This document shows positions 13,401 to 28,400 of a DNA stretch of 64,000 bases, in pieces. The notes under the pieces were generated by a model. That model was not told where the DNA came from and did no database searches. It saw only the letters and a program-made list of their open reading frames with translations. The stretch is from positions 21,219,781-21,283,780 of the forward strand of contig CM065178.1 of NCBI GenBank assembly GCA_033026295.1, written 5' to 3'. Positions within the stretch are counted from its first letter, which is position 1; each line of letters begins with the position of its first letter. A program made the translations under genes and the position numbers. This stretch comes from Channa striata. Lineage: Eukaryota; Chordata; Actinopteri; Anabantiformes; Channidae.

Positions 13401-16400
13401 CTTCCCTGTGGCTATGTCATCACTATTTAAATAAGATACGCAGTTGGGTTTTTACTCATTTATATAAACTCTTATCTCATTCAATTCTAACATTGTTTGT
13501 TTGTTTCTTTCAACAGGGACAAAAAGGTCATCCGGGTCCTTCTGGTCTCCCAGGTGAACCTGTGAGTACTTCATTTTCCAGTAATAGAGAATGTGAAATT
13601 GGCGTCACACTGTGTTAAATGTTGGGGATGCAGGCGCCATATTGTCAGGTTTTTTTTTTTTTTTTTTTTTGGTCTTTCTGTTGTCGAGTTGGAATCTGTG
13701 TTTGGATTCTGTCGCCCCAGTCGGTCACTGCTGCTGTCATAGTAGGTCAATAGGGGATGGAGGGCGAAACGTTTCATCCTGTTACTTTGATTGTCAAAAA
13801 GAGCCATAACCGTTCCAAATATACCAGATTACGTGGTTGTCTGCCGTGTACAGCCTTCTTCAAATCCATCAGTTTTTAAAGATCTTTAAGACTGGAGACT
13901 GGGGTCGTGGTAAAGCCTTCACTTTGTGCGTTGGATCCTCGTCTTGTTAAAGCATCCACTGCCTCCTCATTTTGAGATTTTTGGCTGATGGAAAGAGGGT
14001 TTGCTTTAAAATCTTCTGATGTAGGGCTGCATTCATGCTTCCTTTCACTTCATGCAGAGCTCCAGTGCCTGATGCAGACATGCTGCCCCCCCAAAACATC
14101 AGTGAGTCTCCACCGTGTTTGACTGTGGGGATGGTGTTCCTCTCCTCATAAAAGCACGCAGAAAGCCATCGCTTTCTTCCAGACATCAAACAGTCCAGAG
14201 AGGCACACTGCACTTGACTGTGAAAATGTGGACTTTTATTCCTGTTGCCTCTAAGGACTTTTTCAGGTCTCTAGATTTTTTTTTTTCTACCTCAAGCTAG
14301 TTTTCTAGCACCTTTTTTATTATTTTTTTTCGGCTTCCACTTCTTGTAGCTCAATGGGTAAAGCATCAGACTGGGATGCTGAAGTCTGTAGGATCAAATT
14401 CCAGCTCATGCACCAGTGTGTCCCTGTGCAAGACACTCTGCACTAGCTGTCTGGGTGCCTGTGGCTGCCCACTCCTCCGTCCGTGGGGGAATGACTCCAA
14501 TGCAAAGAATGACTTTTAATCGTGACATAAATGTAAATGTGCTCGGTGGCTGTGGCACAGTAGAAAGAGCGGTCGTCCACCAATCGTACAGTTGTTGGTT
14601 TGATCCCCGGCTTCTGTCCTCAAAATGTCCTTGAGAAGGATATGAACCCCCACTTAGTTGCTCAGCTGCCCATCAGCATATGAGTGTGTGTGTGTGAGTC
14701 CGAATGGGTAAATGAGAAGCAATGTGAAGCGCTTTGAGTACGAACTAGAAATGGGTAGAAAAATTGGTGACCAATGGGCAATGGTCTTTACAGGTATTGT
14801 TTTTCCTAAACACAATATTTTTGGATCCTTCTCCAGCTTCGTTAAGTTCATGTTGAAATTCCTGGAAGTTGTTTTCCTGATCCCATTGTTTCTGTTGCTC
14901 ACAGCAACTGCTTGAGACTGTTCTACTTGCTTACAACCCCAATTTAAAACATCTGCTGAGACTCATCAAACATTAGGAGTCTTCTTTTTTTATAAATAAA
15001 CATGAAACACATGACTTTACATGTTAAAGTTAATCACTTACAGTAGAGGGTTTATCAAGGCCACTGATATAATTTCCATTATATAACTGTTACGTTTTAA
15101 TTCATATTCACTCCTTTGACTATTTTGTTAATCCTAAAGATGAAGGAACATTTGTACAGACTGTGCATTAAATACTTTATTATGCTCATTAAAAAAAATT
15201 TTTTTTTTTGCATTTTTAACTAACAGTTTGCATCCCCTTATCTTCATCTATTTCCATCTCCAAGAAATTTGAATGATTTAAACACCAACTATAGCCAAAC
15301 AAAGAACCTTAACGAATATTAGCACCCTCACCAGTAACATGTGCGTTTTTTAGTTTTGCTACTGTCCGGACCACCCAATATGGCCAACGAGAAAGAAAAC
15401 ACTTTGAAAATTCATACACAAGCTCTGAGTTGACATGTGCCATTGCTCTTTTAGGGGGCACATACACTTATTGGACAAGTGTCAAGTCTTATTGCTGCGG
15501 TTTCTCGGACACACTCCCCCCTTTGTCCCTTTTGAAGTTTTATCATGCTGCCTGAACCCAGTGTACGCGGTTTGTCTGTCTGTCTGACGGCTGCAGACTG
15601 TGTGTGTCAGTGTGTGTTTACTCATTCAGTAGAAGAGCGAAGAGTCTTCGGGGCCGGTTGCCGTAGGACTCCAGCATGTCTTTCCATTTATAGTTACAAA
15701 ACGGGAGAGAGGGAGGGAATGACAATGAAATAATATTCACAGAGTACATTAAAAAGAAAGAGGGCTTACTATAGACATTAAGCATTAGTTGTCCGTGAAT
15801 CTTGGCGGGAAAAATCGTTATTTTTGGCAGAGAAACAAGTGGGCTAAATAGTTTGGACACCCTCTGTCATTCCTCCTCCTGCTCTCGCTCCTTCCTAAGT
15901 TGAATTGTTGTGTGCCCTGTGACTTGGAACTGCTGTATCACAGTTGTTTAAAAACCCAAACTATCCTGTGTCCTCTGAAGACTTTTCTCCAGAGACTATC
16001 CACTCTTTTCTCTGGAAGATGACTCTACCAGCACGTGGTTTAACGCGCACATCTGCCGACGAGCACTGTTACTCTCTGTAGCCTGTTACTCTCTGTAGAC
16101 AATTTGGCTGTTTTCTAGTGCAAGTTGGATAACTGGCGACACCTTGTGCCAGAAAACCATTACTCCTTAGCTGCTGCGGACGCTCCTTGATTGACTGGTG
16201 AAACTGGAGGAACTCAATTTTCATTAAAAATTTATTTTTACTAGTATTTATAACCAAATGCACTGTGTGTATTCAGTGGACAAATGTGTTTAAATATATT
16301 TTCTTCCACAGCTAACCCTAACTGTACCGAATCCTACACCTACGCTTTTCTGCCAGATTTAGTTTTTTTGCTTTTTTTTGCCCCTCACTTTTCAGTAAGC

Positions 16401-19400
16401 GCTTGCTAAAGGACTAAAGTTTATCCATCTTTATCAAGGCTAGCAGGTTTTTTTATTTATTTATTTATTTATTGATGCCTTGCTGGCTCCACCTGTCGAC
16501 CAGCAGGATCGCATTGATTATACATCATTGATACATTGCTGCTGTCGACAGGAAAGTGTATCGCATCGCCAGGATGCTTGAATGTGTCTTGTATTTTTGC
16601 CTCCTTGTGTTAGTAGAGCACAACGGATATAATCGGAAAAGCCTGTGCGACTCGAAACTTTGCACCATGGCTCCTATCGAAAACTCCGCTGCCAACCCTT
16701 TAAATCAGCAATACTTTTCTCTAATGCAGTCATTTGACCTACTTTTTTTTTCTTGGCTTATTTAGCAAAACATCCTTCCTGCTGTACTGTACAACATTCT
16801 TTTTCCGCCGCGCAGTTGTCCCTTCATTACGCATACACGTTCAATCTAAAGCAATGAAGTACAGCTGCTCTGCCACACACCTCACTTTTACATTGGATGT
16901 CATGTTTTTGTCATTAAAGTTTAAAATGACATGTTTCCATTAAGGTCATATAGATTCGCGTTGTATGTTGATTTAGTGTTTGATAACATTTCAAATATTA
17001 TGTCTCTCTTATGAGTGTAAATAGGAGGGATAAAAAATAAGTCAGTAACTAACATACAGTATAACAGAATTTTTACGTTTGTGACAGTGTCAGCTTAAAC
17101 GAAACGTTATGATCTTCGTAATCATAGCTGATATTACAGTCCTCCAGTACATGACTGTGTTAAACTGAGTGTTTATTACTAAATTAACGGCTGCGTTTAT
17201 AGATACATCTTTATCTATTTTTTTGTAATACGTTAACTTTTTGGTCCCGTTTGACACATGAATTATCCAGCTCTCCCTGAATATCAAATTACAGAACCAT
17301 AACTCTTGTGATTGTATAAATGAACATGGCTTGCTTTAAGAATACTGTACAAACAGCCTGTAATTTACGGCATGCCTCCACTAACCAATCCGCTTTTTAC
17401 TCTTCCCATACATGTTAAATTAAACATTCCTTGTGGAGTGATGCATTTGGTTCGGTCTCACCACAAACAAGAAATGACTCATGACTTACACTTTGGTTGA
17501 TGAGGATAAACATATTAAGGCAAAACTGTGCTCACAGTAGTCGTAACAGCATGTGGCTCGACCGCATTATAACGGTACTTACTATTGGATTAATTGAATG
17601 GTTGGAGTTGCAATATCTGCAGTGGCGCCTTTCCTTAGGCAACGCTGTATCGACTGAACAAAAGGGCTTTATTGAAAAGCTTAGAGATTTAAATTCTTCT
17701 ATAGGACTGACTGTTGTTTATTACTTCATAAATACAGTCGCTTGTTTGTGGATTTCGCATTATTGGAATCACTGAGGCGCTAACAGAAACTATATATACA
17801 TAAACCTTTTTCCTGGTGAATGCTGCTTCCCTCCATTTATTCTTCAGTCCCTTTTCCATATCTTAATCTTTTGCCCCCCCCTCTGGTGCTGATTTCGTTC
17901 TGTTTTTGTCTCCACAGGGTGAACGGGGAGATGATGGAAGCCCTGGGGCCAAAGGCTATCCTGGCAGGCAGGTGCAGTAAATCTAGTGTTGAGGTGCTGG
18001 TTGAGCAGGGCACACACACACACACACTCACATGGACATGAGCAACACACACACACAAGCTTGGGGGCCAGATATCATCCCTGTTGAACATGAATATGAA
18101 TTAGGCTTGGCAAAAAATATAGGAGGGTGACCTTTCTGATAAATCAGACTTCAGCTTGTAATTTTGCATTAATGAATAAAGCTGAAATTATGGGGAAGCG
18201 CTGCGTCTTTGTGAGTTTGAGTCATGGTTTAAAACTCTGTAGCTATAGGCGTCTCAGTGGCAGCATCAAAAAATCTAATTTGGTAAACCCAAATAAAAAG
18301 TTTATGGCTGCTAGATGAAAGAGTGGGGGAGCCCCAGAAGGTGGGACAAACAGCTCTAAACTGTTGAAGTTCCTATGGTGGAATTTCAGCAATGGATGCC
18401 TTCGGTCTAGGAAGGAAATAAAACGTCAAAAGGTTGCCATAGTAAGTATTACCCTGAAGAAAGGAAAGGTAATAAAAGTGTGACTAATGCTCCAGGTTTC
18501 TGGGTACCAGTAAGCCGCCTCCGTCCTTCCAGACTGTGAGCATCACTCCTCGCCTAGTTCTAGGAATGACGACAACTGAAGATGTCAAAGCTGGGGAGCG
18601 ATAGAGTTGCTTCTCTGCATTTGAAATGTGTTTACTCTCAGCCCGAGGCGAATTTACACTTTAAAAACAGCTGGACAGCTGCTCACTTCCTCGCGTCCTC
18701 TGAATGTTTATGATAAGGAAAGCACAGACCCGTCCCTGAACTCTGTGTCAGAGCTGTGATCCTTATCGACACGCAGTGGTGTGTGTGTGTGTGGTGGGTT
18801 AGGTTTTAGCACCCCCTACCATCTGTAGGCTGTGAATCACTGGGGCTGTAGGTTGAGGTCCAGATTCTGCTCTTAGCTGTGGGGACTTCTCTGGAACTAA
18901 GATACTGCTTGCGGGGGGGAGTTCTGTGCTCTTTGGTTTGCTGGCAGTGATTCCCAAGTGGATGTGAGTGCTGTTAAAGTACAACACTGCAAAAGTATGC
19001 AGGAAACAGAATGAGTGTATTTAACCTCGTAGATCATCAAAACTTTTTACTTGTTTTACTAAAGTTTAGTTTTCTGTAATAAGATCTCAGTAAGTTGTCC
19101 CACTGTTTTAACCACAGAAATATGTCTTGTCACTTGTTACATTTAGGGTTTACCGGGGCCTGTAGGAAGAGTGGGAGCAAAAGGAGTCAGGGTGAGTTTT
19201 TGCATGAGTCTTATGTTTTGTCTGCGGTGATTAAAGAAAGATGCTTTGTGAAAGTCGTGTCTGGTCACCACTGTCAGGCCTTGAGTGTTTAGAGCTCTCT
19301 TGAATTGTACTTAATGTTTTTGTCAAGCACACTTGCTCAGCTTCCACAGACAGGCCACGGGGTCGAGAAGCTTGTGTCTTTCAAACTGTCTGTACAGCGA

Positions 19401-22400
19401 AATTGTTGAACTTTCACTTTTAGAATGAACTGTGAAACAAATGCTGAATAATTGCTTTACCAGTGTGTGTGTGTGTGTGTGTGTGTGTACTGTAAAAGAC
19501 CACGTCGTAAACACCGCTGGGTACCCTCGTTAACTCCATGATGGAAATAACAGATGGTTCTTGTTTGTATTTTAAAATACTTGAGAAGCAGTTAGCTTTA
19601 GCCTTCTTTAACACTGTTCCATGCTCCTTGTTCTTGTTTGAATATCATAAAGCAATACCACAATGCATTCAGACATTACCTCCTCATTTCGTGTCATTGT
19701 ATTTCATATTGCTGCTCCTTCTGCCAGTGTGTTTCCATTCTTTCATTGAGCAGGTGGGGCAGAGAGATCTTCAGAGATCCCTGATGTGAGGGTATGTGCC
19801 CTTGGACTACATCGTGGAAGCCAGCACCATGCAGTCCATGGGCATATACACTTGCCTCAAGGCTTGGGTCTTCAAGACCGCGCCCCTGTGGCAAACCTGG
19901 TCCTGGTGCTGCAACAGATCAAAGCAATACAACTCTTTTAATATGATTTTTTTTTTTTTTTTTTTTCAGAGATGAGTTGGCGCTGTTGACATTTAACAGT
20001 TCTACAAATATCTGTGCTACTATATCTCTTTGTGGCCCCTCGTGCACCTTTTGTTTACCTTTTCTATGTTTGCCCTGTCTGTTCCTCCACCCCATCTTTT
20101 ATTCATCTCTCTAGGGTCACATTGGCATCGCTGGACTTTTTGGCCTTCCTGGTCCTGAGGGCGAAAGAGTGAGTATTAGTGGCTTTAAAAGTAAATGCCA
20201 GTTATGTGACTGTACGTGGGCCAAAATAATAAAATAGAAATGTATTTATTTCTTAAAATACTGCAGGCACACTGCACCAAATGTCTATGGAAACCCAAAG
20301 TCATACTGTGTTACATAAAGTGTTGGGGCAAAGACAGCCCACACCCCAACCTCTGCGCTGTCGTGGATGGGGTTACAATATTGATTTAAATTTGGTAAAA
20401 CCCAGCCAAGGCTTCTCATGAGCCTTCAGGGCAGTGGATCAGTAGCACCAAATCTCTTGGGATTTTCATATAAATTATTTTTGAATCTGTTTTTCCTTTT
20501 TAGCCACTCTAGCCAAGTGATGTCTGTTCACTGTGTCAGTCAGTCTCGTCATTTGATACAACTTATTGGCATTTTCATGAGATTTTTTGCATAAAAGTAA
20601 AAAAAAAATACTGATGATAATAAAAAAATCCCATCCTGTGTCTAGACATTTCTAAAATGCCAAACTAATGACTATAATCTGTCAGCCTAAGTCAACGACA
20701 GCACTAGGATTAATTCTGAAATGGCACGCTGTGTTAGAAATTTTACAAGCATTTGTAACATTCAGCTCAAAATGCACGTTAGCGGAGCTGAGGCTGCTCC
20801 TTAAATTACTGCGTAGAACTTGAAACTGACAACCTAAGACTTAAATGTCTGAAGACGTCTATTTTGTGCTTTAACATCTTCATTTTAGTTGAATATGTTG
20901 CCCACTTTTGAAAAACTATTACTACCTCTGCAGATTTAAAAAAGAAATGTTTCTCCAAAGAGCAGCCACATTTTGAATCGTGTTTATATGCTGACGCTGT
21001 GCACTTCTATCACTCCTCTAGTTCCTTATCCATTATTCTCTCTCTGTCTGTCAACTTTGTTTCCTGTTCCCAGGGCATTCCTGGCATTCATGGGGAGAAG
21101 GGCAAGATGGGTAGGCCGGTAAAGTTTTCTCTAAACATACTTCTCAAACAACGTTTTTATTGCAGCCTCATGATGTGTTCATCTATAGACTCTTACTCTT
21201 ACTGTAGAGCTGTTTTAAAATGTATTAAACGACCATTAGTCTGACAGAGGCCACAGTGTGAAGGCCCCCCAGGTGTGAATCTGATGATAGAATATGGCAG
21301 AAATGAGCAAATATTGTAACACAATGTTGGTGTCAGTTCCCTTATTTAAAATTACGAGTGACTCCTCTAATTTTTAAAGCCAGTGATTTCTTGTCTGTGA
21401 GTCTCATAGGTTTAATCATCTCTCTCTGTGGATGATTAGGAGACACGGTTTTACAGTCTGCTTATTACTGCGCTAGTGCTGCATTAGGCTGATATGATAA
21501 TCTGATGTGTCAGTTACGGCTTTGGCTCTACGGAGCATTTAGCCACAGACCAGAGTAGACTATAGTCATTGGCGCCTGGAAGTAAATTTCCCATCCTTCC
21601 AAGCTTAGAGGGAAAATACTAATACAGCACATAACCACTTATGTAAATCTGATACTTTCCCAGGCCCAGTGTTGTTGGACATGGCTTTTTTTTTTTTTAA
21701 AAATATATAAAATGCAGTAACCGTTGGTGACACACACTGAGGTCTAAAAGTATGCTTGTAATAGAAAAGTCATGAACAAGCAGTTTCTCTTTCCCTTTGT
21801 GGTGAGAAGTGAGGTCAGTCACTTAGTGTTAGAAGGTTTCCTCCGCCTGTGTCAGCAGCAAAGCAATAAAACACAGACCGACCAGAGAGAGAGTCGGCAT
21901 GTTTGTTTAAGATGCATGTGATTTACACCAGCGAATACAGAGACTTTTTGCATTTGATGGTGTTTAACAGCTTCCTGCCATGTGTGTCAGTCTTACAAAG
22001 GAAAGACACCCACTATAGGCAGTGTAGCGAAAAAGACTGCATCTCCTTATGGCAAACGAGTAAAACAAAGAATTATTGAATAAAGCACATTCAGCTACTA
22101 CAGATGCGGCTTCATTATCAGAAGTAACAAAAAAGTCACGGAGTGGTTTAAAGGGAAGAAAAATATGAAAATTATATGATGGGCATAGCCTAAATTCAGG
22201 TGTCTAATCTTTATAGCAGGCACACGACAAAGTCCTTCAAGTCGAAAGGACACTACAGTAAAGAGTAGTCTGCAAAAGGTTTGATTTTTGGGAGAACAAC
22301 ATGCAGGAAGACATTGCTTGCTTCTAAACATTTGGATTACTCTAATAAGCATGTGAAAAAGGCAAATTAGTAATTTCATAATCATAATTTGCACAGGTAT

Positions 22401-25400
22401 GTGTGCAAATGCTGTTCCCAGAGTCAAACATGGTGGAGACCCACTGATGCTTTGGGAGTGTGTGTCTGCAACAGGAACTGGAGCTCTGAATAAAGTGGGA
22501 GGAAGAATGAATACAGTCGAATATCAGAAGGTTTTAAAGCAAAGCCTCCCACCAGCAGCCAGACAGCAAAAAATGAGGAGGCAGAGGATCCTTCAGCAGG
22601 ACAACAGTCCAAAGCACAAAGCGAACTCAATTCACGAACGATTTAAAGCGAACAGGGTGAATGTTTTACCTCGGCCTCCGTGGCCTCCAGACTTGTATCA
22701 TTTAACAAACCTGTGGATAGATTTGAAGAAGGCAGTGAACAGCAGACGACCAAGGCAAGGATGCTCGAAGAAAGGGCTAAAATGCTTCCTGAGAGGATAC
22801 AAAGAGTGTGTGAAGGGTGTCTAAGGTTGGAAGAAGTTACAGTGAAAAAGGACGTCGCACAATATATTAGAAAACCTTTCGTAGAGCGGGGTGCAAATAT
22901 TTGTTACTTCTGTTGATAAAAGAACAAATGTTTTAGCTGAATGTACAGTAAATATTATTTAGTACTTTATAATTTTGTCAAAATTTTAAAGGAGATACAA
23001 GTTTGTTTACTTGCTATATTGTACATGTAGGAAAAAATGGGCAGACTTCTATTGGACAAGCCTCAAATCAAAAAGGGTCTTGCCGACCGCGCTGAAAGTG
23101 GTCAATAAGGGAACAAAGACGTGCGTATGTTTCTCATCAGAACGAGTCACTTATTGACATTTTTGGAAGGAGGCAAACTTTTCCACATTTCCTGTGGGTG
23201 TCATGTTGCATCAATTACTGTGTATTTCTTTATCCACATTTTCTTAGTAGTAGGAAGAAGCAGTCTTCCACACAAACAGTCCTTATGTCTGCCATCTCTT
23301 GGGGCCCTCATACTTTTATTTGAACTTTTCCTCTTTATCTGCACAAAGAGAGAGGGAGAGGGAAAAAAAAACACCTCCAATTTGTCATTTGTCCCTTGTC
23401 TATCCATAGAGCTTGTTTCCTGTAGGTGAGATGTGAGCCCCAATATGTGACGGGTTGTATGTTCACCTTGGCACACTGACAAGCACACGTGGAGTGTTTG
23501 GCCTCCACGTTGCATTATGCCTCTTGTTCTGCCTCTATAATGGAATTACAAGCTCTGAGCAACAAAAAAAAAAAAAAAGATCCAGTCAGCAATTCCTGGT
23601 CCAAGCAGCTTTATTCGGCTATTTAGGCAAGTCCTGGGGGTTTAGCCGAACGCTCTGTGCCAGCGTGTGCAAACACAGACGCTCGGTCGCTCGGGAACAC
23701 TCAGCTGTGGAATTTCCTGCTGGTCTCCCAGGAATGAGGAGCTAGGAGCACATTTGTTGGGATTTGTTGTACTCTGCAACTTTCTGTTTTGGGAAACACT
23801 GTTGATTCTCTGAGTTTGGTGTTAGAACTTCACTGGCAAACAATGTGGCGTCTAAATAAATTCAACACCACAATAGGTCTTTTAGGCAAAACGTAATGAA
23901 AAAGAAACCGATTTGCCCCTCTGGTTACGTGACTGTCCTGTTTATTTGTGTGTTCAGGGATTTCCTGGTGACTTTGGAGAGAGGGGACCTCCTGGCCCTG
24001 ATGGGAATCCAGTAAGTGAAATCAGTGGTTGGCGCAGTGCAGTTCTGCCCGTGTGTCCTTGAACTCTACAACATTACGGGATTAAGATTTTACCAGATTT
24101 CTGACTCTATTAAACATTGTAAAATGCACTTAAAGGACACAGTCACTCCTGCTGAACTTCCTTCTTTTGTTTAAGGAATACATGTAACCGAATCCCATTA
24201 AACTTCCTTCCGCCTTCCCACAGACCCTTTACACACTAAACTGCATAAAGCTATAGAAACAAAATTGAAAATTGCTGAAATCGTCCTTTAAAATGTCTTT
24301 AAACGTGAACACAACAATGAGAAATGCTCATACATTAGTTCTGGTAATGTTCTTCCTCATCCAGGTTATGGTTATTCAAAACGTGAGTGGCAACTGGGCT
24401 TCTTACTTTCATCTTTACATCCCTTGACTTCTATTCTAGGCCCAGTAAAACCATTGCACATGTGTGAAAAACACGGGCATAGAGCGCTGTCTACTCCATT
24501 TTCTGTTCTGTAAATCCGTACGGCCGTTCAGTAAGTCGGTCACCCGTCACTCGCCTCTGCGTTTTCTTTAGTTTGACCCTCACTGCTTGTGATTGACAGG
24601 GTCAGAGTTGGATTGTGATTGGCTGACCTCCGAGAGCCTCTTTGAAGCCTCATTTCCTCTGGCTCCAGTGTTAGGAGGGGATGTTCCATTCAGCTGAATT
24701 CATCTCTCTTCATTCATAGACAAATGGGAGGCAACAGGAAGGCCACAGTGGGCATCCATCTCTCCACTACATGTGTAGCTTGGAGAGGATGTAGCCATGG
24801 CATGTGTCCGCGGGGTAGATCATTTGGACAACAAGCCTCTCTGTGTGTCAAGTGCCAAGCGCTCGCTCACTATGCTAAACCGGGCGGGGAAACGCATGAC
24901 TCAGGCTATCGGCGAGAGAACAAACTAGTGAACAGACAGATGTAGGAACACATACGTCTGCCCCCCCCCGCTCCAGTTGTTCATCTCTGAAGGTGTTGCA
25001 CCTTTTGTTGTATCGCTTTCTCATCTCTCTTCCTCATAGGGTGAGCTGGGAGCTCCTGGCCCATGTGGAGTCTCTGGTCTAATTGTGAGTGTTTTCATAT
25101 CATTGTCCCTTGTTTTATAATCCACTTTGGGCCCCGTAATATTTTACTTTTATTTAAGTCATTTTTTGTTTTTATTGCTTCTAAAAAGCAGTTGCTCTAT
25201 AAAACATTGTTGATTGCATACTTGCAAACATACTGATTCAGTTATGGGTGATAAAATGTAAGCGTGAGCATTTGAAATTTCAGTTTGGTAAATATGTTTT
25301 GTTTTGTCTTGCTGGTGACAGGGAGACATGGGCCCCGTTGGCATTGTTGGCTTGGCAGGACCGCCAGGATTCAAGGTAAACATCGTGCATGCGTAGTCCA

Positions 25401-28400
25401 TGTCTCTGACGTTGTTATTGGTTTGAGACTAAAAGAGTTTATTTGACTTTGTCGTATTTGTCCAACCAACTGTCTTCAAGTATCCGTTCAGGGAGTTGCT
25501 CATAGAAAGCAAACAATTTGTGAACGTTTCCACTCCATCATTGTCATGCCGTCTTCAAACAGCCTGAAATGGCGTTGATGTTTTCTTTATTTGCCTCTAA
25601 GGGAGTACCAGGAAACCCAGGGGAACCAGGACTGAAAGGTGATAAGGTAGAGAATATCACAGCAGCATACCTCTCCTCCTGGAGAACGTTAACAGAAAAC
25701 ATGAAGCTACAGTGGCCTAATAAATTCTTAGGATTCTGACATGTCACATCATTTGGTGCCTATTTACTTAGGGGGACGTTGGCTTAGCGGGAGAGCCAGG
25801 GGAGTTCGGTTACCAAGGGGACAAGGTATGTTTGTTTTGGTCACATAATGGAGGCAGTTTTCTATTAATCACATTGGACGTTTGATTCTTTGTCATCTGC
25901 ATGTTGAAGTCTCCTTTTGCGGGACACTGGACTGTAGATTCCAGTGAATAGACTTTGGCACTGCATTGCATCTTTGCCACCATCTGTGTGTGTGTGTGAA
26001 ATTCAGTGTTTCTGTATGTGATCAGCATGTTTAAAATTTGTTCAGAAACATGTGATTTTCTTGTTGATGTTCTTTTGTAGACTTGCTTACACTATTGGAT
26101 TTGTTTTTTTTTTTTTTTTTTTTTTAACAGGGTAGTCGTGGGTCACCTGGGTTACCTGGTCCTCGTGGGAAACCTGGACCCCAGGTAAACCCTATTAATT
26201 GGAGCACCAGAAGAAGATGAAAAGCAAAACATTTATCATTGGCTATGCTTCAAAAACCAGTAACAACATTTGGTTACTGATTCTTCTCTAATGGTGCAAC
26301 ATTTAATGTAATTTAGTGAATTTCTTGCTCTAAAGTTAAGCAAAAGGTCTGTGGTGTAGCCAGTGCTTTCAGAATTTGATTTCTTATCTTGTGTTCCACA
26401 AAGCTTACACTAAATGATAATTGTAACATGATTAAAAATTTCATCTAATAAATAGACTACAGAATCGATTTTGAATATATGTCGCTTCTCTAAAATGCTG
26501 ACATGAAGAGTTTGTTTTTTATGCATTTACATTAGATAATAGTGTCCTCAAAGGTGTAATATTTATTTATTTTTTTTAATGCACTTAAAGAAATCATATC
26601 TTAAAAGTATATATAAATGAGAAATTTGGTCTAAGAAAACGAACAAGCATAAACAAGCTCTTAAAGTCTAGAGCTCAGGCAAAGTCCCAGTGCAAATGCT
26701 GTGACTAATCCACCAGGTGATATTCATGTGCTCATAAGGGTTTGTATATTGATAGCCCTCGCATCTGGTTTGTGATGTCTGGGAAATCCTACTGTTTTCT
26801 TTTTCTTTTTTAATCTACAACATGTTTACATATTACAGGCAGTGACGCAGCAGCTGTTCTGACTAACTAAACTCTACATGAGCTCCAGTAGTTTGAATAA
26901 TGCGGTGAATTCTGTAACTTGAAGAAAATTAGATTTCCATGAAACTTCAGTGTACGTGACTTTAGAAATAGGGTTGCATTTTCTGCTTTGAAGCTGATTT
27001 CTTGTAATTCTCAGGGTTATATTAAGTTTTGGCAACAGACCACATGTTTTTCCAGCATTTAGGGGATTTGAGCAGTGCTATTTTTGGGAGGTTTCTAATG
27101 TGTATAACGTGATCTCTATTTTTGTTTGTGCTTCTCAGGGAAAACCAGGTGAAAAGGGCCCTGGTGGTTTACCTGGCCCTCCTGGCCCAGAGGTAAGACA
27201 AATCCTTTTTCACTGAGATTCAAGATCCCTTTTGCAGGAGAGACATAAGAACATGATAGATTTATAAAACACATGCATAGAACATAACAATACAATCGTT
27301 TATTTGAAGAAGTCATGCAGTCACAACATATCAGGCACAATATCTTTGTAACTTTTATATAGCTATCCCAGGGGAATGTTTGTCTCCCCGTTAATGAAGT
27401 GTTTATGTTCATTACGGTCAGTGTTTGGGACTCGTAACCAGACATGGATAAGGAATCTTAGGTCATCTCAAGATTCATCTTGAGTATCTTTCCCCCAGGA
27501 CACTTTGATGCGCAACGTGGACAGCTGCCTTACATTTTGTCTTCTTTAAATTTAGAACAAACAGTCGAGAGGTCTGCAATTCGTGAAAAGCAATGTGTAA
27601 TGTGAGGAAGACTCAGTTTGCGGTGGCATACAGTGACCTGACCTGTGGGCCTAATTTTGACCCTTTATTAACTACATTGGAACTTGATTTCTATCAGACC
27701 ATCAGCAGCAGCGGTTTTTACCAGTTTTAAACAAAAATAATTAACTAACTAAAAATTTTAACTAAAAAACAGTTTATTTAATAAAAACTAAAACAATGAA
27801 GCTGTACTTTTTCTTTCATTTATAAAGGGCTTTCCAGGTGACATCGGTCTACCAGGACAAAACGGCCCTGAAGGACCCAAGGTTAGTAGAGTAATATCAG
27901 AACTTTAGGAGTCGTTGGATTTCTGTGAAACTTTACTTTCCGCCTTCTTATTAATAGGGGAAGCAAGGGACAAGAGGTTTGCCAGGTCCAAGAGGAACAC
28001 TCGGGCTTCAGGTGCGTTTGCCTTTAATGTGAGAATATACTTTAAAAGTGAGCAGAAAGATAAAGGCGTCTTTCTTCCCTTGTTCTTCTTTTTTGTCAGG
28101 GCGACGAAGGATCCTTTGGGCCCGCTGGACCCGCTGGACTCGAGGTGAGTACTGGAAGGATCGTCTCTGCAATTCAAGACCATTTGCAGGACACAGTAAT
28201 CTACTAAACACACCAGACCACAATACGTTCGACGCAGAAGCCCGGCGTGTGCTCTCTGTTGTCTGTTGTGCACAGCGAGTCCTCTGGCTGACTGACCTCT
28301 GTTGTTCTGAAGCTGTTTTGAAAGCCTTCCTATTGGTCAGCAAATTGATATGCTCTTTTCAATCCTAAAAATCACACACAAACAAACACACACACAAATC

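Noticed and set aside
14346..14414. tRNA-like sequence with box A and box B
   Set aside because: Box B is degenerate and the acceptor stem cannot close; the downstream body shows it is a SINE head rather than a tRNA gene.
22098..22427. 109-codon - strand open frame next to the Tc1 relic
   Set aside because: It is hydrophobic and low-complexity, with no transposase or known motif; probably chance.
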